Assembly: GCF_008974265.1 (NCBI RefSeq)
Contig: NZ_BKZW01000001.1
Location: 372,001 to 436,000, forward strand
Source of the DNA: Dictyobacter vulcani
GTDB taxonomy: Bacteria > Chloroflexota > Ktedonobacteria > Ktedonobacterales > Ktedonobacteraceae
Length of the DNA: 64,000 nt
Direction of reading: 5' to 3'
Shown piece by piece: positions 34,489 to 44,664 of this stretch. Below the pieces are notes generated by a model, which made no database searches, was not told the origin of the DNA, and worked only from the letters and a program-made list of their open reading frames with translations. A program made the translations under genes and the position numbers. Numbering within the stretch: the stretch's first letter is position 1; each line of letters opens with the position of its first letter.

Positions 34489-34705
34489 GACAGCAGATCG
34501 AAGCATAAAGAAATCATAGATGCCCAAAGAATTGCGTATGTGCCATAAGCTTCAGAGGTATCCCTCTGTATTCCCCATTCTGGTCACATCAAGACGTTTC
34601 ACACGCCTTGCAGGCACTATGTTTTATCTTGCGCATGATACGTCAATTCTTTAAAATAGTGAGGAGTACAAAGATGTACGACATATGTCACAAGGAGCAA
34701 CTATT

Positions 34706-35854
34706 TTGAAAATTCATGAATATCAGGCCAAGGATATTCTGGCGAAATATGGCATCCCGGTTCAGCCCGGAAAAGTTGCCCATACGCCGGAGGAGGCCGA
34801 AGCCATTGCCCGTGAACTGGGCGAACCAGTTGTGATTAAAGCCCAGGTCTATGTTGGTGGACGTGGTAAGGCCGGTGGCATTCAGTTTGGTGATACTCCC
34901 GAACAGGCACGTGAGGCCGCTACCCGCGTGCTCGGTATGGATATTAAAGGCCTGACCGTCGAAAAGGTACTGGTTACCTCGAAGATCGATATCAAAGATG
35001 AATACTATCTGGGTATCGTCCTCGATCGCAAGTCCCAGGCTCCTGTTGTGATGGTTTCGACCGCCGGTGGTATCGATATCGAAGAAGTTGCAGAGAAAAC
35101 GCCCGAAAAAATCATTCAGCAACCAATTGATATGCGCTGGGGACTGCGACCCTTTGAGGCCCTGGACATTGTGACACGTGCTGGCTTCCCGTCGAATATT
35201 CTACGCCAATCAGCCGCTATTCTGGCTGCACTGGCCAAAGCCTTCATCGAGAGTGATGCCAACCTGGCCGAGATCAATCCATTGGCCTATACGACCGATG
35301 GCAAGGTTCTGGCTGCCGACGGCAAAATTGTCATTGATGACAATGGCTTGTTCCGCCAGAAAGAGTATGCAACCTGGGCAGAGCCAGAAGAAGCCAATCC
35401 ATTAGAGTATGAAGCCAAACAGGCCGGTCTGACCTATGTCAAACTGGACGGTGATGTTGGCATTATCGGTAATGGTGCAGGACTGGTGATGACGACCCTG
35501 GATATGGTCGCCCGCGCCGGTGGTAAGCCTGCTAACTTCCTGGACATCGGCGGCGGTGCTAAAGCCGAGGTCATGTATAAGTCGTTGACGTTTGTGGCAC
35601 GTGATCCCCAGGTCAAAGGTATCCTTGTCAATATCTTCGGCGGTATTACCCGCGGTGAAGAGGTGGCCAAGGGTGTCATTATGGCCCAGGCAGAGCTTCC
35701 CAAAGGCATGCCGATCGTTGTCCGCCTCTCAGGAACAGGTGCCGAAGAAGGACGCGCCTTACTCAAAGACGCAGGACTGGACTGGGGTAAAGATATGCGC
35801 GACGCATCAGAGAAGATTGTAGCCGCGATAGCTCGAACGGAAAAAGGACTGTAA
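34706..35854 (+). CDS. sucC: Succinyl-CoA synthetase beta subunit
   Basis: 382 residues. The family start is MKIHEYQAK; here TTG 34706 gives exactly that, with AAGGAG 9 bp upstream. The ATG at 34685 would add 7 foreign residues and cover the RBS. ATP-grasp domain (KAQVYVGGRGKAGGIQF), AEINPLAYTTDG and the C-terminal GIMVNIFGGI-like segment (KGILVNIFGGITRGEEVA) are present. With SucD it makes ATP or GTP from succinyl-CoA in the TCA cycle. Confidence 0.95.
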   Translation: MKIHEYQAKDILAKYGIPVQPGKVAHTPEEAEAIARELGEPVVIKAQVYVGGRGKAGGIQFGDTPEQAREAATRVLGMDIKGLTVEKVLVTSKIDIKDEYYLGIVLDRKSQAPVVMVSTAGGIDIEEVAEKTPEKIIQQPIDMRWGLRPFEALDIVTRAGFPSNILRQSAAILAALAKAFIESDANLAEINPLAYTTDGKVLAADGKIVIDDNGLFRQKEYATWAEPEEANPLEYEAKQAGLTYVKLDGDVGIIGNGAGLVMTTLDMVARAGGKPANFLDIGGGAKAEVMYKSLTFVARDPQVKGILVNIFGGITRGEEVAKGVIMAQAELPKGMPIVVRLSGTGAEEGRALLKDAGLDWGKDMRDASEKIVAAIARTEKGL

Positions 35855-35860
35855 GGGATT

Positions 35861-36724
35861 ATGAGTATTCTATTAGATAACACAACACGCGTCATCGTCC
35901 AGGGCATCACCGGTCGTGAAGGCCAATATCATACACGCAACATGATTGCTGCCGGCACCAATGTCGTGGGTGGTGTGACCCCCTCTAAAGGCGGTCAGAC
36001 CGTCGAAGGCGTTCCTGTCTTTGATACGGTTGCTCAGGCGAAAGCCGCAACGGATGCCAATGCCAGTTGTATCTTCGTTCCGCCTGCAGGTGCAGCAGAT
36101 GCGATCATGGAAGCCGCCTCGGCTGGTATCAAATTGATTGTTTGTATCACCGAAGGTATTCCAGTCGTAGATATGACACGCGCAATGCTGGTCGTACGCG
36201 AAAAAGGTGCAACCTTGATCGGCCCCAACTGTCCGGGCATGTGTACCCCGGGTTTCGGTAAGATTGGTATTATCCCTTACCAGATCTTCAATCCAGGCCC
36301 TGTTGGCTTCATCTCACGCTCAGGTACCCTGACCTATGAAGTCGTCTCCTTGCTGACAGGCGCGGGCATTGGCCAGTCAACCTGTATCGGTATTGGTGGC
36401 GATCCAATCATTGGCTCGACCTTTGCGGACTATCTCAGCCTGTTTGAGAAAGATCCACAAACCAAGGTTGTGGTCATGTGCGGTGAGATCGGCGGTAGCG
36501 ACGAAGAAGACGCAGCAGAGTTCATCAAAACAATGACCAAACCTGTCGTCGCCTTTGTATCAGGTCGGACCGCACCTGCCGGTAAACGCATGGGACACGC
36601 TGGAGCCATCATCTCTGGCAATACTGGTACCGCGCAAGGAAAAGTCTCAGCCTTACAGGCCGCAGGCGTTCCTGTCGCTGATACCATTTTTGATATTCCT
36701 GAATTAGTCAAAAAAGTACTCTAA
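35861..36724 (+). CDS. sucD: Succinyl-CoA synthetase alpha subunit
   Basis: 287 residues, 6 bp after sucC. CoA-binding Rossmann part ([29 protein letters not shown]) and the ligase part with the phosphorylated His in [15 protein letters not shown]. Length and motif order are normal. Confidence 0.96.
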   Translation: MSILLDNTTRVIVQGITGREGQYHTRNMIAAGTNVVGGVTPSKGGQTVEGVPVFDTVAQAKAATDANASCIFVPPAGAADAIMEAASAGIKLIVCITEGIPVVDMTRAMLVVREKGATLIGPNCPGMCTPGFGKIGIIPYQIFNPGPVGFISRSGTLTYEVVSLLTGAGIGQSTCIGIGGDPIIGSTFADYLSLFEKDPQTKVVVMCGEIGGSDEEDAAEFIKTMTKPVVAFVSGRTAPAGKRMGHAGAIISGNTGTAQGKVSALQAAGVPVADTIFDIPELVKKVL

Positions 36725-36815
36725 CACATATTGCTGGGATATCTCTGGTTCCGACCAGGGGTATCCCACCTAGAACACGCCCAGGCAACTTGAGACTGCC
36801 TGAACAAGGAAATGT

Positions 36816-38045
36816 ATGACAACGGCCCTCGTCTATGATCCAATATTTCTCGAACATCACGTTCCACAGGGACATCCCGAACGTCCCCAGAGAATGGAGA
36901 TGTCTATCGGCTATCTGAAAGCGCTTAACTGGCTTGAGCGCCCTGGACTCGTGCAACTGGCACCACGTGCGGCCAGTATGGAAGAATTAACAGCAGTACA
37001 TGAGCGTGAGTATATCCAGGAGGTTGAAGCATTAAGTCAGCAGGCAGCTGCGGCTGATGCCGATACGGCCACATCGAACAGTTTGCCGCTGGGTACCGAC
37101 ACCTTTGTCTCAGCCAAAACCTATGAGGCAGCCCTCAAAGCGGCTGGTGCTCCATTGACGGCCCTGGATGCGATCATGAAGGGCGAGATCAACAACGCCT
37201 ACTGCCTGGTGCGCCCACCAGGACATCATGCGGTGGCAGAGGCTGGTTTTGGCTTCTGTGTCTTTAATAATGTGGCCGTCGCGGCACGTTATGCCCTGGA
37301 TCATTATGGGCTTGAGCGCGTCATGATCATTGATTATGATGTACACCATGGCAATGGCACGCAGGAAATGTTCTATGACGATCCACGTGTGCTCTACTTT
37401 TCAGTCCATCAGTTCCCTTTCTTTCCAGGCACTGGTGAAACAGAGGAACTTGGAGAAGGCGCGGGCACGGGCACCACGATCAACATTGCCTTGCCAGCTG
37501 GCTCAGGTTATGAAATCTATGAGCCCATTTTCCGACAGATTCTTGCTCCAGCAGCAGATCGCTTTAATCCTCAGTTGATTCTGGTTTCGGCCGGTTTCGA
37601 TGCGCACTGGAAAGAAGCCGAAGGACATACAGGTGTACAGCCTGGAATGCGCCTGTCGACCGCTGGCTTTGCCAAACTCAATGAGATTATTATCAAGCTC
37701 GCCGATACACTCTGCGAAGGCCGTTTGATCATGGTCCAGGAGGGCGGCTATGATCTGGATGTCGTCGCCTCTGGCGTGGCTACCAGTATCAATCAATTGC
37801 TGGGTGGAGTCGAGGCCGTCGATAATTATGGCCAGGCTCCGGATATTGACTACCAGCTTAATACCGACGTGGTAATCTCTGAATTACGTCGTATTCATCA
37901 ACTAACAGGCTATCGCATGCGCAACCAGGCCAAACCGGACCGAGAAAAGTTGTTGCGTGAAGTCAAAGGGCCAGTGATCACCAAAACACCTGCCTCTGAA
38001 CCCGCTCCTACCGATAGCAACACATGTTGCCAGGATGAAGAATAA
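36816..38045 (+). CDS. Histone deacetylase/AcuC-like deacetylase
   Basis: 409 residues, arginase-deacetylase fold. HPERPQRM at the N-terminus, PPGHHAVAEAGFGFCVFNNV (catalytic His pair), DYDVHHGNGTQ (zinc ligands), SAGFDAHWKEAEGH and the QEGGYDLD tyrosine loop are intact, so it should be active on acetyl-lysine or acetylated polyamines. The Cys-containing C-terminal tail is low-complexity. It lies 91 bp after sucD and is followed by a GNAT gene, suggesting local control by acetylation. Confidence 0.88.
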   Translation: MTTALVYDPIFLEHHVPQGHPERPQRMEMSIGYLKALNWLERPGLVQLAPRAASMEELTAVHEREYIQEVEALSQQAAAADADTATSNSLPLGTDTFVSAKTYEAALKAAGAPLTALDAIMKGEINNAYCLVRPPGHHAVAEAGFGFCVFNNVAVAARYALDHYGLERVMIIDYDVHHGNGTQEMFYDDPRVLYFSVHQFPFFPGTGETEELGEGAGTGTTINIALPAGSGYEIYEPIFRQILAPAADRFNPQLILVSAGFDAHWKEAEGHTGVQPGMRLSTAGFAKLNEIIIKLADTLCEGRLIMVQEGGYDLDVVASGVATSINQLLGGVEAVDNYGQAPDIDYQLNTDVVISELRRIHQLTGYRMRNQAKPDREKLLREVKGPVITKTPASEPAPTDSNTCCQDEE

Positions 38046-38237
38046 CTAGCAGGAAGGGAAGAGTTGAGGTGCCAACTCATCATCTTCCTTTCTTACCACC
38101 TTTACTCGTTATTGACTCATAACTATATTGAGAGATACACTACAACTGAGGTAAGGATAATTTGAACCTTACCAGGGGGAACAGGTTGGATGAGAACCCG
38201 TTTCTTCTTCTCAAGTATATGCCCAGGCAGAGGAACT

Positions 38238-39104
38238 ATGCTACATAAGCATCGCGAGGTACGTGTACTCCGGTCCGAAAATATTCCGGCCATTGAGCGG
38301 CTTTTGCGTACATCCGAGTATGTCTACCAACGTTTTACGCTCAATGAGCTCCCTTTGTTATTACAACGCTATCCAGCTGTCGGCCTGTGGAATGATACAA
38401 CCCTTTATGGATTTTTGCTCTCACAAATTATTAATCCACCCCTGGCCTGGTTCAGCGGCTTTGGTGTCAGTTGGACGGCAAGTAAAGATTATGTAACGGT
38501 GCTTGGAACCCTGCTCGATGAATTGTATGAGTATCTACGGGCTGAAGGTGTACGCTATTTGCACTATTCAGGCAATGATAGTGACAACGATTGGCTACGT
38601 GCCCTCCTGCTCGGTCGCGGCTTTATTCCATATCGTAGCCTCTATTCCTATGACAAGTTTGATTATCAGATTCCTAGCCCGGGTAACCAGGACGTGGTCA
38701 TCCGTCCCGTGGATCTCAAACGCGACCTAACCGAGCTATTAAAAATCGAAGTGGCCTGCTTTGAAGATCTCTGGCGCTATGATCCTATCTCCTTCCAGGA
38801 CATTGCCGGTACGCATCCTTACTTCGTAGTGGCCGAATTGGCGGGACAGGTAGTAGGGTATCAATTTAATGCTCTGGATGATGATTTTGGCTATCTGATT
38901 CGTATTGCAGTTCATCCTGCTGTGGGTAGTAAGGGTGTTGGCACGCGTTTGATGGCCGAGGCGATCCATTTTTTTCAACAGGCACGCGTTTCACGTATTA
39001 TGCTCAACACCCAGGAAGATAATTATCATGCCCACCGCCTCTACGAGTGGTTTGGCTTTTTACGGCTGCAACAAAAAGGCTTCGTGCTGCGCAAAAGCCT
39101 TTAG
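38238..39104 (+). CDS. Double-GNAT-like N-acetyltransferase
   Basis: 288 residues from ATG 38238, preceded by AGAGGAAC; the longer frame (38190) has no RBS. The C-terminal half is a clear GNAT domain (DDFGYLIRIAVHPAVGSKGV, GTRLMAEAIHFFQQA, AHRLYEWFGFLRLQQKGF). The N-terminal half resembles a second, degenerate GNAT domain. The substrate is unknown. It follows the deacetylase gene on the same strand and its end overlaps the convergent cyclase gene by 4 bp. Confidence 0.83.
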   Translation: MLHKHREVRVLRSENIPAIERLLRTSEYVYQRFTLNELPLLLQRYPAVGLWNDTTLYGFLLSQIINPPLAWFSGFGVSWTASKDYVTVLGTLLDELYEYLRAEGVRYLHYSGNDSDNDWLRALLLGRGFIPYRSLYSYDKFDYQIPSPGNQDVVIRPVDLKRDLTELLKIEVACFEDLWRYDPISFQDIAGTHPYFVVAELAGQVVGYQFNALDDDFGYLIRIAVHPAVGSKGVGTRLMAEAIHFFQQARVSRIMLNTQEDNYHAHRLYEWFGFLRLQQKGFVLRKSL

Positions 39105-41044
39105 GGTAGACCCAACAGATAGCGCACCGTGAGTGGCGTGCTCTTATTTTTAACCGAAAGCGCATAGGGTTTGCCGGTATGCACCTTATTCTGCACCTGT
39201 TGAAAGGTCGTGTCGTTGATGAGGATATCATTATCAGACACATTGTTTTGCAAGCGCGAAGCCACATTAACGGCATCGCCGATAGCGGTATAATTCTGTA
39301 GCCGCTCCTGCGCGCCAACATTACCCACCGTAGCCGGACCCGTATTGACACCAATCCCAAAGGAGACTTGCACCTCTTGCGGTTGTGAACGTTGATACTC
39401 TAACACGGCCATCCGCATCTTCCAGGCGGCCCGTACCGCTCGTAAAGCATGGTCAGGTTGGGCCAGTGGGGCATTGAAGATCGCCATTAATGCATCTCCC
39501 TGAAAAGCCGTCAGTGTTCCAGATTCTTCCCAGATCGCATCACACATCGTCTTCAGATACCGATTGATCAGGTGCATTACTTCTTCAGGGTGCATATTCT
39601 CGCTCAAACGTGTGTATCCACGAATATCAGCAAAGACCACCGAGATTTCCTTGGTCTCACCACCCAGATGTAAAGCCATTGGATCACGGATCAACTGTTC
39701 AACCACACTGGGATGAACGTAGCGTTCAAAAATACCACGAACTTGTTTTGCCCGCGCTTCTGAGCGCTTCAACTCGGTCTGATCATCAATCACCAGCGCT
39801 ATACCAATATGCGTTCCCTGCATATCTCGCAACGAGCTCACATAATAATTCAAGCTGGCGATATCATCGCGCTCACGACCGGGAATCTTACAGTTGATAG
39901 CCTGCTTAATCAAGGTACCGTGCTCATGATGAGCCTGCGCGCTATAAAGCGTATCGATAATTCCTACCTGAGGGGGCAAAATTTTGAATGCTTCACGATA
40001 ATGTTTACCCAGAACCATATTGGGATGCAAGCGCAGAATAATACTGGCCGCAGCATTAAACGTCGTAATCATCCCCTCTGAGTTGGTGGTAACGACCCCA
40101 TTAGCAATAGAACCAAAGATATTGTCCATATACTGCTTATCTTCGCGAACCGTGCGAATAGCCCGGTTCAAATCAGCAAAAAGGCGCGCATTATCGATAG
40201 CAATAGCGGCCTGATTACAGAAAGCCAGCAGGAGTTCCAGGTGTTTCTTATTAAAGAGGCGCGTATTATAGCGGCTATCAACGTAGACCGCTCCGATGCA
40301 ATTATTGCGTACGATCAAAGGCGCACACATGATAGAGCGGATGCCATAGACCAGAATACTCTGATTATCCTTTAAACCCTCATCCAGTTGGGCGTCATCG
40401 GTCAGCAATGGCTGGCGGGAATCAATAACTTTTTTGATCGTATGGCGGCTGATCTGAGCGGTAGCAAAGGCACTCTCTGAAATGGTATTGGCATTTTTAT
40501 CACGGGCAACTGTCAGTTCGGATGCACCGGAACTGGTATTCACCAGCATGAGTACGCCACGTTCCGCTTTGACAAACTGGATCACACGATCCATTACCAG
40601 GGACAATACTTCATCAAATTCAAGGGTGGAGTTGAGGGTACGGGCAATTTCAGATAGAGTCTCTAACTCATTCCGTTGCTGCTCTAAATTGAAAATACTC
40701 GTCACCATCGCTTCGCGCTCATGCTCAAAGGACTTATGCTGAGATTGCGCTGGTGGTGAAGCTGGTAAAGCTGGTCGGGCCAGACCTGGAGCCTGCGCTG
40801 TATTTACGGCCCGCTGCATAGCCTGATAAATACGTCCGAGCTCAATATCCGCATTGCGGCTCACATGTAAGGCATCACTCAATAAGCGCACCCGGGGATC
40901 GCTGCCCTCACTGGCAAAGGTGCCCTCAACGGCAATACTTAGTTTCTCAGAACTTTCATGAATAAGGCGCGAAACGCGGATCATCCGCTCACTGATAATG
41001 CGTAATTCATCGCCTGCTTTTCCAGATAAATCGGCCGAGATCAC
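39101..41044 (-). CDS. GAF-PAS-class III nucleotide cyclase signalling protein
   Basis: 647 residues from GTG 41044, which has GGAGG 7 bp upstream; a TTG at 41062 overlaps that RBS. N-terminal helical/coiled region, GAF domain (residues about 130-300), PAS-like domain (about 315-430) and a C-terminal class III cyclase domain. Metal-binding Asp in VVFADIRGYTRLSE and in FQGDALMAIFNAP, and the Asn/Arg pair in GDAVNVASRLQ, are present. The Lys that normally selects adenine (K-x-x-G-D) is Ala here (AFQGD), so base specificity or activity is uncertain. No membrane segment. Confidence 0.88.
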   Translation of the reverse strand: MISADLSGKAGDELRIISERMIRVSRLIHESSEKLSIAVEGTFASEGSDPRVRLLSDALHVSRNADIELGRIYQAMQRAVNTAQAPGLARPALPASPPAQSQHKSFEHEREAMVTSIFNLEQQRNELETLSEIARTLNSTLEFDEVLSLVMDRVIQFVKAERGVLMLVNTSSGASELTVARDKNANTISESAFATAQISRHTIKKVIDSRQPLLTDDAQLDEGLKDNQSILVYGIRSIMCAPLIVRNNCIGAVYVDSRYNTRLFNKKHLELLLAFCNQAAIAIDNARLFADLNRAIRTVREDKQYMDNIFGSIANGVVTTNSEGMITTFNAAASIILRLHPNMVLGKHYREAFKILPPQVGIIDTLYSAQAHHEHGTLIKQAINCKIPGRERDDIASLNYYVSSLRDMQGTHIGIALVIDDQTELKRSEARAKQVRGIFERYVHPSVVEQLIRDPMALHLGGETKEISVVFADIRGYTRLSENMHPEEVMHLINRYLKTMCDAIWEESGTLTAFQGDALMAIFNAPLAQPDHALRAVRAAWKMRMAVLEYQRSQPQEVQVSFGIGVNTGPATVGNVGAQERLQNYTAIGDAVNVASRLQNNVSDNDILINDTTFQQVQNKVHTGKPYALSVKNKSTPLTVRYLLGLP

Positions 41045-41182
41045 GCAGATTCCTCCCTCCAAAACAGAAACACGTCCGTTGTGGATATGCTATGCACCGA
41101 CATAAGTGGGCATATACTTCAATCTATAAACGCATATGCCCACTTATTATAGCACAGCAACGCTGGATCTGCGCCTGACCCA

Positions 41183-42082
41183 CTATATCCCCTGTGTCTC
41201 CAGAGATGCCTTGAAAGATTGAGGCTTAAAGCCAAAATCGCGCTCTACACTATCAAGGTCGGTAGTGTTATTAAAGGAGAAAAGCGTCATCGCAGCGGTT
41301 GTCAGGGGTGGTTTAGGCAGGATGGCCTCCATAACGGCCGCGCCAATTCCTACCAATGGCGTTGGTGCATACACCTTCGGACGGCTCTTATGGGTCGCCT
41401 TCAACAATACATCAAATACCTGAGAGAATGAGTAATACTCAGGTCCACCAATCGTAAAGATCTTACGATTAGTACGCGCCGGATCCTCCAGAACTTTAAG
41501 GATAACCGTTACCACGTCATCCACAGCGATGGGCTGAAATTGTGTCTTGCCCCCACCAATCAAAGGAACCACCGGAGCCGTCTGAATCAGATCGACCAGT
41601 CCCTTAATAAAAGGAGCACCTTTCCCAAACAGGACAGAAGGGCGGATAATAGTCCAGTCGAGACCACTCTCGATCAACATCTTTTCTGACAGATAGCGTC
41701 CCTGCATATAACTGCCCGGTTTATCAGGTTTGGTGCCCAGGCCACTAATCTCCACAATCCGTTTTACACCGGCAGCTTTTGCGGCCAGGATGAGATTTGA
41801 GGTGCCACCAACATTCGTTTCTTCATAGTGATTTCCCACAGATTGTTTGCGATCAGCGGTCATAAACGCTGCATGAACAATCGTCTCAATGCCACGAACA
41901 GCATTCTCCAGGGTTGCTGGTTGGGTAGTTGCTCCCTGAACCAACTCCACTTTATCCGCTGGAAGTATGGTGGCGGCTTTATCCACATCGCGTACCAGAC
42001 AGCGAGGACGCTCACCTTGAGCTACCAACCTGGCCACCATATGCTGACCGATAAAACCTGTCGCACCTGTAATTAATATCAT
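41183..42082 (-). CDS. NAD(P)-binding SDR-family protein (NmrA/NDUFA9-like)
   Basis: 299 residues, extended SDR. GATGFIGQHMVARL binds NAD(P); the Tyr-x-x-x-Lys-like site is replaced by YMQGRYLSEKMLIESGL, common in the atypical NDUFA9 group; WTIIRPSVLFGKG follows. It may be an epimerase, a quinone-linked reductase or a sensor. The context (cyclase and two-component genes) gives no pathway. Confidence 0.82.
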   Translation of the reverse strand: MILITGATGFIGQHMVARLVAQGERPRCLVRDVDKAATILPADKVELVQGATTQPATLENAVRGIETIVHAAFMTADRKQSVGNHYEETNVGGTSNLILAAKAAGVKRIVEISGLGTKPDKPGSYMQGRYLSEKMLIESGLDWTIIRPSVLFGKGAPFIKGLVDLIQTAPVVPLIGGGKTQFQPIAVDDVVTVILKVLEDPARTNRKIFTIGGPEYYSFSQVFDVLLKATHKSRPKVYAPTPLVGIGAAVMEAILPKPPLTTAAMTLFSFNNTTDLDSVERDFGFKPQSFKASLETQGI

Positions 42083-42288
42083 AGTTGTGCCCCTCTCCTT
42101 GAAACAAAGAACTGTATGCTAGAGATGTCAGGCAAATGGACATCAGGTACTATTAGCGTCCCTTTTCCATAGATTTGCATCTACGCCAGGAATGGTTCGT
42201 CCGAGTACCAGTTCTACTATAAGGGAACAAAATTATTGAAACCAGGGGACAGCAACATGAATTATAAAGCGAGTCAGCACCTCAATTT

Positions 42289-44664
42289 TTAGCGTAACGC
42301 CTCAATGGGGAGAAAGATACGGACACAAACGCCTTCATTTGGAGCGGTTTTGACTGTTACATTCCCACCCGCGATAGCAAGCAACGCACTATGGGTAAGT
42401 AAACCACCACCAGTACCGGTAGTCGAGCTATTAGAACCCACAATCCCTACACCATCATCGATCACCCGTACTTCTAAATGGGGATCACAGGTCGCAGAGA
42501 TGGTTATCTTCAGGTGACGGTGTACATCAGTGCCCCGTGCATGACGAGCCGCATTGCGCAACGCTTCCTGCACAGCAGCAAAGATTAACTCTGCAATGGC
42601 TGGCGGCACAACATCATCAATAAAACTAGCCGTCTCTTCTGAGACCTGCCATTCGATCGCATCAAACGCCTGTCGAAAATCCTGCTCAAGCATGGTATGA
42701 ATCGCGGTCATCATTCCATCACGTTCAAGTCGATGGGGCGCACCTGTAGACATAGCTCGCATCATCGAGGCTAGTTGACGATGAACTGTGCTAATCGAGC
42801 CAACCACCTCGTTCAAGGACTCCTCAAAACGTTCTGGCTCTACCTGCTCCTGCCGATTCAGTGAGCGCATAGTCTCCAGGCTAAGCAAGGCCAGATGGAG
42901 CATTGGCAATGTTTCATCGTGCAAAACGCGTCGTTGCTGCGCACCTAATAATTTCACGTCTACGACCCTCCGTCGTAGTAAACCAGCGACTGCCAGCATC
43001 GCTTCGTGGTCACGCAACGTATCCAGCATACGCTGCCCACACGCCTGCGCCAGATCCATGTCCTCATTGGTAAATGCGCCACCATTCTGCCGTGGACCAA
43101 GATAGAGTCTGGCTACCAGTCCTAATTCATCATAGATAGGCAAAACCCAGCAGATAACTGGCAGGCCCTGAAGCATAACGCGAATGCGATAGTTGTGCAG
43201 ACCCGAGCGTAGACTTTGCTTGCCATCGCCATTGCCCAATATCTGTTCATTGCTACCCGTTCCACCTAATTCCTGGGAAAGAGAAGGAGCATCCAGGATC
43301 GACCAGCGGTAAGAGAAACTTCGTCTTACCGGACCCGCCAGCACAACCAGACGGGCGCAACGTACCTCTAGCACCTCTTTGCAGAGGTGAAAGAAGAGAG
43401 CCTCCATATTCTGCTCAGTCTTCTGTAAATCAGTATTCAGCCAGTGACGTACACTGGTACTGCGCAAAAAAGGTCCCAGCAGCGCCACATAGCGATCATG
43501 GGCAGTATAGCTACTCCAGGTAAACAAGGCATAGGTGCCAGTCGCGATCATAGTAATGAGAAGCAAACTTCCCAATGAGCTACGCGTACTCAATAACAGG
43601 AAAGAGATAAATAAGGCGATGGTAGTGGCAACAATTACAATCCCCCTCCACTGCTCAAAAAAGCCACGGCGAGCTAATGGCCGTTCAATCAAAATTCCAT
43701 GGCGCACAATTGAATATCCTATCAAGAGCACTATTAAAGCTACGCAGCCAGTTGCATAGACATCCAGTATAATCAGACTGGTCGGAATTGTATTAAGGTC
43801 AACCACAGGAGTGGTCGGTGGCGGGCGATGACTCTGTACATTGAGCCAGTTGATCATTGACCAGACACCCATGCTGCCCAGGCTAATAGTCAGACAGACC
43901 ATGAAGAGCGCGGCCAACAACAGGACTGGCCGTGCAAGATGCCAGGACAATATGGGCTCCTCTAGATTATCCACAGCAATCTGATCATCCCAAAAAGCAT
44001 CTACCAGTGCACGACGTAAGGATAATGTACGGGCCCGGCGTATACCATAGCGCCATAACGCCGTCAACAGGCGCCCTACCCGTGCCGGCGTAAACCAGGG
44101 ACCAATCACACAAAATGTCACATAGACTAAAAATAAAATCGGCACGGCTACCAGGGGAAAGGATGGACTCATCTGCCGGGTACCATCAAAATCGCTACCA
44201 TAGGCCAGCCAGAAGAGCGTCTCTTTGAACGTAAAGGTCGACTGATTGCTGAGCAGAATAAATAAGACGCTACAACCCAACGCCGCGCTACTCAGTAACA
44301 AAACAGGCCGCCGTCGACGCCACTTGCCGTTCAAAAAGGAGGCATAATAGAGTCCAATCACAAACCAGATATATGGTACTCCCAGGGCAGGAAACCAGAT
44401 CAAGCGCCACAAAAAATCGGTTGAGACTGGACCACCAGCGGATTTAGAGAGGGGGCCGGAGATTAATAGCGAATGCACAAAGAAAAATAGCGCAGCCAGG
44501 CTCAATCCCACCACACCCACACGGGCAATCAAGCTATGACGATCCCCATTTAACCACACAGTAACAGCCAGCCACAAAAAAGCAATTAAATTAAAGATAG
44601 AAAGAGCAAGAGCAATTGTTTGTAGAAGCAAGGCAGGAGTATGAAAAAAGAGCACGGGCATCAC
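42289..44664 (-). CDS. Membrane sensor histidine kinase (HisKA_3/NarX-like)
   Basis: 791 residues. The N-terminal 410 carry about nine or ten transmembrane segments, an unusually large membrane sensor. A GAF-like region follows (about 420-570), then the dimerisation helix with the phosphoacceptor in RRVLHDETLP. The HATPase domain has N-box VQEALRNAARHA, G1 DDGVGIVG and G2 GTGGGLLTHS. Start GTG 44664 overlaps the stop of the response regulator; ATG 44661 is equally possible. Partner of 44664-45431. Confidence 0.9.
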   Translation of the reverse strand: MMPVLFFHTPALLLQTIALALSIFNLIAFLWLAVTVWLNGDRHSLIARVGVVGLSLAALFFFVHSLLISGPLSKSAGGPVSTDFLWRLIWFPALGVPYIWFVIGLYYASFLNGKWRRRRPVLLLSSAALGCSVLFILLSNQSTFTFKETLFWLAYGSDFDGTRQMSPSFPLVAVPILFLVYVTFCVIGPWFTPARVGRLLTALWRYGIRRARTLSLRRALVDAFWDDQIAVDNLEEPILSWHLARPVLLLAALFMVCLTISLGSMGVWSMINWLNVQSHRPPPTTPVVDLNTIPTSLIILDVYATGCVALIVLLIGYSIVRHGILIERPLARRGFFEQWRGIVIVATTIALFISFLLLSTRSSLGSLLLITMIATGTYALFTWSSYTAHDRYVALLGPFLRSTSVRHWLNTDLQKTEQNMEALFFHLCKEVLEVRCARLVVLAGPVRRSFSYRWSILDAPSLSQELGGTGSNEQILGNGDGKQSLRSGLHNYRIRVMLQGLPVICWVLPIYDELGLVARLYLGPRQNGGAFTNEDMDLAQACGQRMLDTLRDHEAMLAVAGLLRRRVVDVKLLGAQQRRVLHDETLPMLHLALLSLETMRSLNRQEQVEPERFEESLNEVVGSISTVHRQLASMMRAMSTGAPHRLERDGMMTAIHTMLEQDFRQAFDAIEWQVSEETASFIDDVVPPAIAELIFAAVQEALRNAARHARGTDVHRHLKITISATCDPHLEVRVIDDGVGIVGSNSSTTGTGGGLLTHSALLAIAGGNVTVKTAPNEGVCVRIFLPIEALR

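Larger units (their letters stand above)
34325..34705. other. Intergenic region: terminator then sucCD promoter
   Basis: Holds the hairpin at 34341-34374 and the promoter at 34460-34488. The leader from about 34496 to 34705 is 210 nt, long enough for a regulatory RNA, but no conserved fold is recognised. Confidence 0.4.

Noticed and set aside
43535..43759. Forward frames antisense to the histidine kinase
   Set aside because: No RBS and no protein-like pattern; antisense to a well-supported gene.
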